A program made the translations under genes and the position numbers. From assembly GCA_017979445.1 (NCBI GenBank), contig CM030706.1, positions 19,981,884 to 20,045,883 on the forward strand: a stretch of DNA of 64,000 bases, written 5' to 3'. This DNA is from Akebia trifoliata. Its lineage: Eukaryota > Streptophyta > Magnoliopsida > Ranunculales > Lardizabalaceae. Of the stretch, positions 47,350 through 57,302 are shown piece by piece. Under the pieces are notes generated by a model. It ran no database searches. It worked only from the letters and a program-made list of their open reading frames with translations, and was not told the origin of the DNA. Position 1 is the first letter of the stretch, and each line of letters opens with the position of its first letter.

Positions 47350-48703
47350 TCAGGCGTAATATTTTTTAACGGTGTCAGCATTGATCAGTTGCGGAAAGAC
47401 TTCCCCGTCCATCTCTGTGAGAATCAGCGCTCCCCCAGACAGTACCTTTTGGACGACGAATGGCCCCTCATAATTTGGGCGAAACTTCCCTCTGGCATCT
47501 TCTTGTATTGGTAGAATCTTTTTTAGAACTAGGTCTCCGGACGAATTCTCGAGGTCGAACCTTCTTGTTATAAGCACGTGCTATTTTTCGTTGATAAGTT
47601 TGCCCATGACAGATTGTTGAAAGTCGTTTTTCCTCTATTAAATTCAACTGATCGAATCGGGCTTGGACCCATTCTATTTCATCCAATTCGACTTCTTTTA
47701 AGATTCGGAGGGAGGGAATCTCAACCTCAACGGGCAGGACTACTTCCATTCCATAGACCAGTGAATAAGGCGTTGCCCCAGTCAAAGTTCGGATTGACGT
47801 TCGATAAGCATGTAGAGCGAAGGGTAACATTTCGTGCCAATCCTTGTAAGTAACGGCCATTTTCTCGATGATCTTCTTGATGTTTTTATTAGCGGCTTCA
47901 ACTGCTCCATTCATCTTTGGTCTATAAATGACTGAGTTATGATGGGTGATCTGAAAATCCTTGCACATCTTAGCCATGTCTTTGTTCTTGAGATTTTTGG
48001 CGTTATCGGTTACTATCCCACTGGAGAGGCCGTATCGATATATGATGTTGTTCTTCACAAACTTTAAGACATTGCCCCTTGTAACATTGGTGTAAGATGT
48101 TGTTTCTACCCATTTCGTAAAGTAGTCAATGGCGACTAAGATGAAGCGATGCCTATTGGAAGCTTGAGGATTAATTTGCCCGATGACGTCCATGCCCCAG
48201 AGTGAGAAGGGCCAAAGAGAAGTCATATTGTACAATTCTGAAGGTGGTGTATTGATTTTGTTGGCATAGATTTGACACAAATGACACTTCCGAATATGTT
48301 GGTACCCGTCGCTCTCCATAGTCATCTAGTAGCAACCCATTCTCATAATCTTCTTTGCGAGCATATGTCCATTCATGTGAGGTCCACAGACTCCTCCATG
48401 CACGGTCTCGATTAAGCGTTGAGCTTCTGTTTGTGTTACACACCTGAGGAGGACCTCGTGATGCGACTTTTTGTATAAGACTCCACTACTCAAGAAGAAC
48501 TGTCCTGCCAATCTCTGAATAGTCTTTCGGTCCGTCGTCGTGGCATCGGGTGGAAAAGTTTGATCCTCTAAGAATGCCTTGATGTCTGTGTACCATGGTT
48601 TTTTCTCAGGTTCTTCGATCTCCACAAGTAAGCAATACGCTGGCTCGTCTTGAATACCAATCTCAAGAGGGTCAACTATGGTATCTTCAGAGATGCTGAT
48701 CAT
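47350..48703 (-). pseudogene. Gypsy-B integrase, broken
   Basis: From 48703 the frame reads IQRLAGQFFLSSGVLYKKS, VHGGVCGPHMNGHMLAKKI and, after a TAG stop at 48326 where the family has Trp, KCHLCQIYANKIN (HHCC module). Then come PFSLWGMDVIGQINPQASN (first Asp), VTDNAKNLKNK (second Asp) and YRPKMNGAVEAANKNIKKII (Glu), ending VYGMEVVLPVEVEIPSLRI. A single-base shift near 47545-47555 moves to a second frame with GDLVLKKILPIQED, GKFRPNYEGPFVVQKVL and the family's NADTVKKYY end. The 285-codon open part 47468-48325 is the core. Confidence 0.9.
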
Positions 48704-48860
48704 TGAGGCCAGAGTAGCCAGTGCGTCTGCAAACTGGTTCTTAGCCTCGGCATATAAGTGAATGAGATTCGGACTAAGTTTGAGCTTAGATCCTTGAGAT
48801 ACTCATGATATGGAACCAACCTCTACTCTCGGGTCTTTCATTCTCCTGTTGTCTGGTAGA

Positions 48861-49115
48861 CTACCAGACTTGAGTCTCCGAATACATTAGTTCATCCACT
48901 TCGAGGTTAATCGCTGCTTTCAACCCCACAATGCATGATTCATACTCGACTTCGTTATTCGAACATTGGAACTTTAGTCTGACTGCAATAGGGATATGAG
49001 TCCCGTCTGACTTAACTAGGACTGTCCCAATTCCATTTCCCTTTTGATTTACTGCTCCGTCGAAGTACATTTTCCAATTAGATTCTTCATCGTCGCATTC
49101 GACTTCAGCAAACAA
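48861..49115 (-). pseudogene. Gypsy-B second (archaeal-type) RNase H
   Basis: The frame has WKMYFDGAVNQKGNGIGTVL (first Asp), SDGTHIPIAVRLKF, and SNNEVEYESCIVGLKAAINL (Glu), followed by a decayed strand with the next Asp. This extra RNase H between the first RNase H and integrase marks the Tat lineage. Only the N-terminal half is open; 48704-48860 is the remainder, broken. Confidence 0.9.
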
Positions 49116-49141
49116 AATGGCTTCATCAGGAAAATTTGTCT

Positions 49142-50801
49142 TTAGTGGCTCATAGTAGGCAGAGGGTGTTCCGCTAAGTGGTCAGCAATGGCTTGTCCTT
49201 TGATGGCTTTTTGAGTGACATAGGTGATGTCGAACTCAGATAATAGTAGCTGCCATTTTGCGATACGTCCCGTTAGTGTCAGCTTCTCGAAGAGATACTT
49301 CAAGGGGTCCATCCGAGCAATGAGCATAGTCAAGTAACTGAGCAAGTAGTGGCGTAACCATTGTGATGCCCAGAAAAGGGCACAACACGTCTTTTGAGGG
49401 TTGAATAGTTTATCTCGTAACTTGTGAACTTCTTGCTAAGGTAATAGATGGTTCGCTCTTTTCGACCTGTTTCATCATGTTGCCCCAGTACACAACCCAT
49501 GGAGTTTTCTTGCATGGAGAGATACATCAGTAGAGGTCGACCTGGTGTAGGTGGAACCAAGATTGGTGGATTAAGCAGGTATCTCTTAATCTTGTCGAAA
49601 GCTTTTTGACAGTTTTCATTCCATTCTTTTGGCTCATTCTTCTTTAGTAGTTTGAATACTGGCTCGCAGATCGGAGTTAGTTGTGTGATGAACCGACTAA
49701 TGTACTAAATTCTCCCTAGGAATCCCCTGATCTCTTTTTTTGATTTAGGTGGCTCCATATTTATAATGTATTTTGTTTTACCCGGATCGATCTTAATGCC
49801 TTTTCTACTGATAATGAACCCCAACAGCTTCCCTGATGTTGTCCCAAATACACATTTTGCAGGATTAAGTTTTAAACTGTACTTCCTTAATCGATCAAAC
49901 AATTTCTTCAAGTTTACCAGATGATTCTTGTCGAGATTTGATTTAGCTATCATGTCATCCACATATACTTCTATCTCCTTGTGAATCATGTCATGAAACA
50001 AAGCAGTCATAGCTCGTTGATACGTTGCCCCAGCATTCTTGAGATCGAATGGCATGACCTTATAGTGAAGGTGCCCCAAGGTGTGATGAACGCAGTCTTC
50101 TCTTGGTCTTCTTCAACCATTTTTATCTGGTTGTAACCCGAGAATCCATCCATGAACGAGAACATGCCGTGCCCAGCTGGATTATCGACTAGAGTATCGA
50201 TGTGCGGTAACGGAAAGTCATCTTAAGGACTGGCTCTATTCAGATCACGGTAGTCCACACACATGTGTACCTTTCCATCTTTCTTTGGTACAGGAATGAC
50301 ATTAGCGAGCCACTCATGATAGGTGGATACTGCGAGAAACCCTGTTTGGAACTGCTTCATTACTTCATCTTTGACCTTAAGTGTCCATTCTGGTTTCAAT
50401 CTTCGTAATTTCTGCTTGACTGGTTTGCTTTCCAATTTGATAGGTAACTTATGGACGACTAGATCTGTGTCTAAACCAGGCATGTCTTGATAGGACCATG
50501 CGAATACATCTTGGTACTGTTGTAAGAACTTTGTCATCTTCTCTTTCTGGTCAATCGTTAATAGGACTCCGATTTTAACGATCCGTGCGTCCTCTTCGGT
50601 GCCTAGGTTCACTGAGTTTGTATCCGCTATATTTGGCTGAACACCCTTCTCGTGACGTTTTATGAGTTCTTTGATTTCTTTTGGAGGATACTCAACATCT
50701 TCCTCTGACTCTTCTTCGATCCTTATGAGATCAAAGTCGAGCTCGAGGTCAAAGTCGTATTCATCTCTTTCATACTCTATTCTGTCACAAGGCTCATTCA
50801 A
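49142..50801 (-). pseudogene. Gypsy-B reverse transcriptase and first RNase H, broken
   Basis: 50801-50223 is open: KMTKFLQQYQDVFAWSYQDM and PGLDTDLVVHKLPIK, WLANVIPVPKKDGKVHMCVD and YRDLNRASP, then a stop. A broken stretch with MFSFMDGFSGYNQIKM follows, then 50079-49705 with VMPFDLKNAGATYQRAM, EVYVDDMIAKS (catalytic Asp pair) and NPAKCVFG and LLGFIISRKGI. RNase H follows in two frames: LLMYLSMQENSMGCVLGQHD (first Asp lost to Ser), YYLSKKFTSYEINYS and DPLKYLFEKLTLTGRIAKW, ending QAIADHLAEHP. At least three frameshifts. Confidence 0.9.
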
Positions 50802-51005
50802 CTGAGGAAATTCTTTGAAAATCTTTGGTATTTTGAAGATTTCTGATTTTTTTGAAAATTTTAAAATATTTGATTTTTTTGAATTTTACAGAGTTTTTGA
50901 TTTTTTTGAATTTTGAATTTTGAAAGATGTTTTTATTTTTTTGGATTTTAAAAGATTTTTGATTTTTTTTTATTTTTTTAGATTTTTTATTGTTTTGGAT
51001 TTTAC
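50802..51005 (-). other. A-rich spacer within pol, possible intron
   Basis: On the sense (minus) strand this 204-base stretch is a low-complexity run of AAATCAAAAAA-type repeats. It starts with GTAAAATCC and ends TTTCCTCAG just before LNEPCDRIEYE of reverse transcriptase. Ogre-type elements are known to carry an intron between protease and reverse transcriptase. Joining the two sides does not restore the frame in this decayed copy, so the intron is a suggestion. Confidence 0.3.
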
Positions 51006-52045
51006 GGATTATCAGTATGCCTGAAACAAGATAAAGAAAAATCATGCAAATTCATTAGCGACGACGGTGAGCCCCCAAAATAGTCTTGTTCCGAGGACGA
51101 GGGCTCATTACGGTCCTCAGGCAAACGAGATTCTACTAATGACATTTTTTTGGAGGCCGTAGGGATTCTGGACCTAGCGACCTCGTAAGTTATTGGGTAC
51201 TCTTCCCAATTCTTGAGGACTCGTCCTTTTTCTTCAGGGCGGATAGGTTGGGAGGGTGGCTCCCTTGACTGTTCAGATATGACCATCACTTCCGGGTGAC
51301 TGTCGTTAAATCCGGGTGCAGGCATTTGTAGGGTGGGCGGAATTACGACAGATCCCCAGTCGATTTGAAAGGGGAATAGTGATTTTTCTTCTTCGTACAT
51401 TGTGACTTCCACCTTGGCGGGCTATCTTTCTTTTTCCTTTTGACCCCATTTGGAATCCCCTCCAAACAAGATGTCTATGCCATCTGTAAAGGAATGTGGA
51501 GACTCAACGAATGAGTCTTCTTGCGATGGAACGGACTTGATACTTACCACACTTGGCTCTCCTGCGCGGTTTGTTGACAATGGCTCTGACAGATCATCTG
51601 GCCTCTTCAAGGATTGTGGGAAACTGACGTTGATGTGTGGTACTTTGCCTAAGTTCTACACATTAGGCTCTCGATTCTGTTTTCGTGCAAGTCGGAGCTC
51701 CCTCTTCTTATCATTCATGTCAGAGATGTCTTTCTTCGTAGGCTTGAACCCAAGACCAAAGTAGGGAGTATATTTTTGGGCATTGATCAGAGTGGCCCTG
51801 CCTTTTCCTTTAGGCCCTAAACCTTGTTTTGGACGGTATCCTGCCTTCTTCATCACTCGTCCGATCATCAGATTTGTTTTTGACAATTCTGCCCTTATTT
51901 TCTCTTTTTTTCTTGGGATATGATTGATAGATGTGAACTGGAAGGCGTGAAACCCCTCTTTATCCTCGGTCATCTCTACATCGATATAAGGCACATCCGA
52001 CAATCGATCGACTGGTATGAGATTTTCTACGAGAACCGATATCAC
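51006..52045 (-). pseudogene. Gypsy-B linker with G-patch-like motif
   Basis: Open parts 51656-52045, 51422-51610 and 51002-51412 share one frame, split by stops. The first contains GRVMKKAGYRPKQGLGPKGK, like the GYxPGxGLG segment seen between protease and reverse transcriptase in Tat elements, then YTPYFGLGFKPTKKD. Later parts are acidic and Ser-rich with no recognised domain. Its role in the element is not known. Confidence 0.6.
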
Positions 52046-52110
52046 CCTCTATCTCATGATGAATTGACTCGCTGGTGTAAGGAAGAAGGGACTGCCCCTA
52101 CGGTATGGAT

Positions 52111-52887
52111 TCAGGGTCTTCCTAGAAGGAGATTTAATGCTGAGGGTATATCCAGAATTTCAAATGTTACTTCGAACGTGCATGATCCAATAGTGACTGG
52201 GAGATCTAATTTTCCTAATGACTCAGTTTTTCTACTATCAAAAGTTCTTACGGTTCTTCGAGTTGGCCTGAGGTAAGATAAATCTACGTTTAACTTGTGC
52301 AAAATTTATAGAGGACAGATATTAAGAGCCAAACCATTGTCGATCAGTACCCTTGCTACCATCATACCTCTACACATTACCATAATGTGCAATGGTTCAA
52401 TGTGTCCACACCCTCCGCTGATAAATTCATCCTCGATGAAGGTGATTGGATTGGCGGTCATGATCTGACCTATAGTCTTTTTCAACTCTTCTGACGAGGT
52501 GGTCTCAGGTACATGTGCACTACTAAGGACTTTGAGTAATGCTTCCCGATGATGCTCTGAGTTCAAAAATAGGTCAAAGATACTGATTTGAGCTGGCATT
52601 CTGTTCAAGTACTCTATTATGTTGTACTCACTCTTTCGAATGAGTTTGAGAGGTCAGCTTCCTCTTGTTAGTTACCTGCTCTTCTTCCTCTCTCGTTCCC
52701 CTTGTGGTATTTGTTCCTCCTCTACCAGCTTTCTTTTTCCTTGTTCTTTTCTTCTGTCCTCTTCCTCATTCTGCCTTTTTTGTTCTTTTTCTGGTGCTTT
52801 GTAGCACCTTCTTGATCTAGTCATATGACCAATGTCCGTGATCATCGTCTTTTTTGACTTCTCAACCCCTGCAGATGTCACAATCAT
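52111..52887 (-). pseudogene. Gypsy-B aspartic protease, broken
   Basis: The frame 52608-52306 ends CRGMMVARVLIDNGLALNIC; the Asp-Asn-Gly triplet replaces the usual Asp-Ser/Thr-Gly and is normal for this lineage (VLVDNGSALN). After a stop at about 52306 the same frame continues with RTFDSRKTESLGKLDLPVT and ILDIPSALNLLLGRP, the family's flap and C-terminal LLGRPW strand. The N-terminal portion 52672-52887 is Lys- and Glu-rich. Confidence 0.8.
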
Positions 52888-53341
52888 CGTCTCATAACTC
52901 CATGGGACGGTTTGATTTGAGCGGTATGAAAATGGTTAGGGGATATGATGGTCATTGGTCGAGGGTCCAATTTAGATGAATGATGAAAAGTGGTGGATTG
53001 GACTTGACGGTTGATGTAGTGGTGTTTGGGGTTTGTGGGTTGGTGTAAGATAGGATAAGGGGTGGTTGGGAGGAAAAGCTTGAAGTTTGAGGGGTCGGTG
53101 CAGTGTAAGGTATGACAATAGGTGGTCGGAAAGAAGGGCCTGAAGTTGGTATGGTGCAAGGTATAATGAGAGGTGGCCAAGAGGTAGAGCTTGAAGTTGG
53201 TAATGTGTAGGGTATAATGAGAGGTGGTCATGAAGGATTTGAGATTTGGGAGTTGGAGTGAATGGTGAGATTGGCCAGTCTGACGGGAAGTTGGGATGGT
53301 GGTTGGTTAGTTGTATCTCGTGGTAATGCATTGATGCTTGA

Positions 53342-55084
53342 TCATGTTGGTTCTTTCCTCAAATTGACTCTAACTTTAGAGCCAATAGGTGTTATCAAAA
53401 CTGAAGGGTTGAAGCTCGGTTCGTCCCTCTCTATGGCATTGATTGTTGGCCCATTACCTCTCCCATTATGTGTCGGTAACGGGTTCTGATTGATATTCTG
53501 CTGAGGTGCTTGGATTGCTGGACCATCCAAGATGGTCATTTTCCTGTCGATTAGATTCTGAACTTGGTGCTTGAGTTGCCAACATTGGTCGGTGGCATGC
53601 CCTAGTGCACCCATATGGAACTCATAGAATTGATCAGGATTGTACCACGGTCCTTTTATCACCTCTGGGTTTGACTGCCTTTTCGTGAGATATTCTCCCC
53701 TGAGTAGTACTGAGAGTAGTTCTAACAGAGTCATAGGCAGTCAGGTGAAAACTCGAGGGACCCTGTTGGGTTTACTCTGCTCGATTTGGGAATTCTGGGC
53801 AAATTGTGGGTTTTGACCAAACATCAGATTTTGTCTGAATTGGAATGTCTGCGGAACTGGTACGGCTTGAGGTGGGTTAACCTTAAAAGGGACTTGAGGT
53901 ATTGGCAGCCTCTGGTTTGGTGCTGAGATGAAGAAATGACGAATGGGTTATACATTGTTAACTTGAGCTTCATCTTTCTTTTTGTTCAAGACTACCGGTT
54001 TCCGTTGAGTAGACCCCCCTATTGGTGCCCCTAAACTGGACAAATCGTAGATCAGACTTGTCCGAATACCGTCTTCAACTCGATCCGCCACTTGCACCAA
54101 TGATGAGAAGCTTGCAGTTGTATGACCCACTAGATGCGTGTAGAATGAGTGGCCCAGAGTTGATATGAATATGGTGTTCATCTCTTGTTCAATCATTGGT
54201 GGCTTCACCTTGGAGGCCGATTCTCGCCACCTTTGGGCATATTTCTTTACGCTTTCTTTCGGTTTTTGGGTCATTTTTGCCATATCATTCCTATCCAATC
54301 CCATAGTATTGAATTTGTACTCCTTTGAAAAAATTATAGCTAGATCTTGCTAGCTCTTAATTCGAGAGTGGTCTAATTGAGAGAACCATGAAAGGGCCAT
54401 CCTTGTTAAACTTCTTTGGAAGAGCTGGACTAACAGCCTATCATCATCACCAAACTGGCACATAGATCCACAGTAGAGTTTCAAGTAAGACAGAGGGCAT
54501 CCAATGCCATTATACTTCTCGAAGTCCGGGCACTTGAATTTTGGCGGTAATGGTGCATTAGGGTACATGCACAGATATCTAAACTTCATTCCATTTGCGG
54601 AGTCCTTGCCTTTCATCCTTCTAATCTCTTCCTCGACTGCCTCGAGCTTGCTTGCAAGTTTCTCTTCTGTGGTACTCTTTACCTCAGCTACCCTGAATTC
54701 ACATTCTTATTCTTGAATGACCTAATGTCGTGTTGGATTGTAGTGAATGTGAATTGGTAGTCTTTGATTGATAGGGACGGGGGGTGGTAAGGTATTTGGT
54801 GCTTGCGGAGGTTGTTGTTGCAGTTGTTCGGGTATGGCCTGATTCGAGCCGGACGCCTGATGTTGTACAGCTTGAATGATGCTTGGATTTGCCATTAGCA
54901 GATCTAGAATTTTATTGTATTTTTCTAGTGCCTTTACTACTAAGTCAAGCTTCGAGGCAAGATTTGTTACTACTTCTGTCGCTATCTGCTGAGGTTGCTC
55001 CGAAGTGCTCATGGTCGGTTGCGAGCATAGAAAATATGGAGGATTGTCAAGTGGCAAGTACTTATTTCTAGGTCGTTTGGCCAC
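53342..55084 (-). pseudogene. Gypsy-B gag, one frame with in-frame stops
   Basis: All open parts (55084-54722, 54616-54350, 54304-53948, 53734-53342) share a single frame, so stops rather than shifts break it. The N-terminus is MAKRPRNKYLPLDNPPY with a Gln- and Pro-rich linker. The core has YPNAPLPPKFKCPDFEKYNG and MALSWFSQLDHSRIKS, then a TAG where the family has Trp (KSWQDL), then FNTMGLDRNDMAKMTQKPKE and YAQRWRESASKVKPPM. The last part has CQFYEFHMGALGHATDQCW-type knuckle remnants (FHMGALGHATDQCWQLKHQV). Gag packages the element's RNA. Confidence 0.85.
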
Positions 55085-55219
55085 CTGTGGATGAGAGGTT
55101 AGGCGTTAATACATCATTTACGTAATGAAAATGCGTGGTGATTTATTAGATCAGATTGGATTAATTGGTAAAGTTGCATTAAGAAAATCTTGAATTTGGT
55201 TGAGGTTGGATTGTTTGTT

Positions 55220-55668
55220 AGCACGGAGCTGGAGGTTTATCGGCACGGAGTCGAAGGTTCATCAGCACAGAGCCGGAGGTTTGTCAGCTTGGAGCTGGAG
55301 GTTTATCAGCACGGAGCCGAGGTTTGTCAGCACGGAACCGGAGGTTTATCGGCACGGAGTCGAAGGTTTATCAGCACGGAGCCGGAGGTTTGTCAACACG
55401 GAGTTGGAGGTTTATCGGTACGGAGTCGAAGTTCATCAGCAAGGAGCTGGGGGTTTGTCAGCATGGAGCTGGAGGTTTATCTGCATGAAGTCGAAAGTTC
55501 ATCAGCACGGAGCCGGAGGTTTGTCGGCACGGAGCCGACGGTTTGTCAGCACGGAGCCGAAGGTATCAGCACGGAACTAGAGGCTTATCGGCACAGAGCT
55601 GAAGGTTTGTCGACGCGGAATCGAAGGTTTGTTGGCACAAAGCCGGCGGTTTGTCAGCATGGATCTAA
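55220..55668. repeat. Tandem array 1 in the Gypsy-B leader: 22-bp unit, about 20 copies
   Basis: Unit consensus AGCACGGAGCCGGAGGTTTRTC repeated about 20 times with 0-5 changes per copy and two shortened copies. The plus-strand frames across it (rich in Ser, Arg, Gly and Glu) are repeat readouts. It lies between gag and the primer-binding site, that is, in the transcribed leader. Confidence 0.95.
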
Positions 55669-55794
55669 AAAAAGACATTTTGTAAAGGTAGATTAACTGA
55701 TAGCTCTGATTTGCGTTGGATACGGGTTGTGGTTCCGATTCAAAAAAGATGTGGGTTGCGGAGATGGACCCCACTCAGGTGGATCTTAAAGTGG
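55669..55794. other. Spacer between the two leader arrays
   Basis: About 125 bases of unique sequence with no recognisable feature, separating the 22-bp and 29-bp arrays. Confidence 0.6.
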
Positions 55795-56340
55795 CTATTG
55801 ATCGTGGACCTCTTGGGCAAGGATATGGGTCGTAGACCCAATTGGAAGTTGATATGTGTTGTAGACCCATTTGGAAGAGAGTATGGGTCATGGACCCATT
55901 TGAAAATGGATATGGGTCGTAGATCCAGTTTGAAGTGGGTATGGGTCGTGGACCCACTTGGAAATGGATATGGGTCGTGAACCCATTTGAAGCGGATATG
56001 GGTCGTGGACCCATTTGGAAGTGAGTATGGGTCGTGGACCCATTTGAAAGTGGATATGGGTCGTAGACCCAGTTTGAAGTGGGTATGGGTTGTGGACCCA
56101 TTTGAAAATGGATATGGGTCGTGAACCCATTTGAAACGGATATGGGTCGTGGACCCATTTAAAAGTGGGTATGGGTCGTGGACCCATTTGGAAGTGGAAA
56201 TGGGTCATAAACCCAGTTTGAAGTGGGTATGGGTTGTGGACCCATTTGAAAATGGATATGGGTCGTGGACCCATTTTGGTGTGGATACGGGTCACGGACC
56301 TGATTCGGAGTGGTTTTGGGTTGTGGACCCGATTGAAGTT
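55795..56340. repeat. Tandem array 2 in the Gypsy-B leader: 29-bp unit with stem-loop
   Basis: Unit consensus GGATATGGGTCGTGGACCCA followed by TTTGAAAGT, about 18-19 copies. Most copies include ATGGGTC, a 3-base GTG or GTA spacer, then GACCCAT, a perfect or near-perfect 7-bp inverted repeat. Adjacent copies group into longer repeating blocks, for example the pattern AGTTTGAAGTGGG recurs at about 55928, 56070 and 56216, so the array also has a higher-order period of roughly 145 bp. The open frames on both strands are repeat readouts. Confidence 0.95.
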
Positions 56341-57280
56341 AATCCTCGATGATGGATGATGGTAAGCTTGATAGTACGCCACATTGGGTTAGGATCAATT
56401 TCGATAGGTAGAGTGTAGGCGAGCTCCGTTTGGATCAAACACAAAGTAGCGAGTGGTAGGCCCTAAGTTTAACGATAGATATGGTGTATTTAATCATTTT
56501 CAAGCCTTAAAACTTAAAAAAAAAGTCCAAGAGAAAAGTTGTCAAAACTGATGTAATGGACGAAATGAGCAAATTTTTTTTTTTTTTTTTTGTTGAGATT
56601 TTGAGGTACATAGGCTCTGTTTTTTGGCTTGGGGTACAAATTTTTATTTTTTATTTTTTATGATGCAAAGCATAAAAAAAAAGATTTCCCCCTTTACCTA
56701 GGGGGACACGTAAGGAAACAAAAGAGAAAAAAAACCTAAAATCTATACAACTTTGCCTTCAAGGGCTAAAAAAATAGAAGATTACATGATACCCAAGGGT
56801 TGATACATCTTGACATTTGTGTCCTATGCCTCTAATCATATTTTGATGCATGCGGCTGTAGGTGGTTTGAGGTTACTCAATCTTGAAACCTCCATGCACA
56901 TTGGAATGTACATTTCTTAGGTTGGTGATTGAGGTGGATGTTCTCCTCCCCCGCCTCCCCAAATGAACGATATAGGGGGCTTGAGAGTACCGACATCCGG
57001 GATTAGATTTTAAAATAGGAGAAGGTGGTTTGTGCAATGAGCTATGAATCGAATATGCACAAGTGCATTACAAATGTGTATCAACCCTTACAACCTTGAA
57101 CAAGTATAAAAAATAAATATTACATGCATTCCCACAAAGAAGAGAAAATTATAAACACAACAAAGTGAATTAACTAACAAATATGTTAGTAACAAAATAA
57201 AACTAAGAAATAAAGTTGAATATTTTTTTTTTTTGAAAAAAAAAAAAATGGCCAAGACAAATTGGTTTGGACCCATTAGT
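56341..57280 (-). other. Gypsy-B leader, unique part
   Basis: About 0.9 kb between the array and the primer-binding site with homopolymer runs (T at 56575-56591; A near 57237-57248) and no coding sequence. No extra ORF of the Ogre type was found in the leader. Confidence 0.5.
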
Positions 57281-57300
57281 GTCCCCAGTGGAGTTGTCAA
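57281..57300 (-). other. Primer-binding site of Gypsy-B (arginine-tRNA type)
   Basis: On the minus strand TTGACAACTCCACTGGGGAC follows the 5' LTR after two or three bases. It matches the TGGCGACTCCACTGGGGA form used by Tat/Ogre elements with two G-to-A changes. Confidence 0.7.
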
Positions 57301-57302
57301 GT

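Noticed and set aside
47578..47853. Plus-strand open frame opposite integrase
   Set aside because: It is antisense to a conserved integrase coding region and has no motif of its own.
55190..55696. 168-codon plus-strand open frame, Ser-, Arg- and Glu-rich
   Set aside because: It is the readout of a 22-bp tandem array; 22 is not a multiple of three, so the frame rotates through the same repeat and has no conserved protein content.
55220..56340. CRISPR-like array
   Set aside because: The repeats are directly adjacent with no unique spacers and lie inside a plant retrotransposon.
55888..56382. 164-codon minus-strand open frame with repeated Pro, His and Asp segments
   Set aside because: It reads through the 29-bp array in the element leader; all three frames are open for the same reason.
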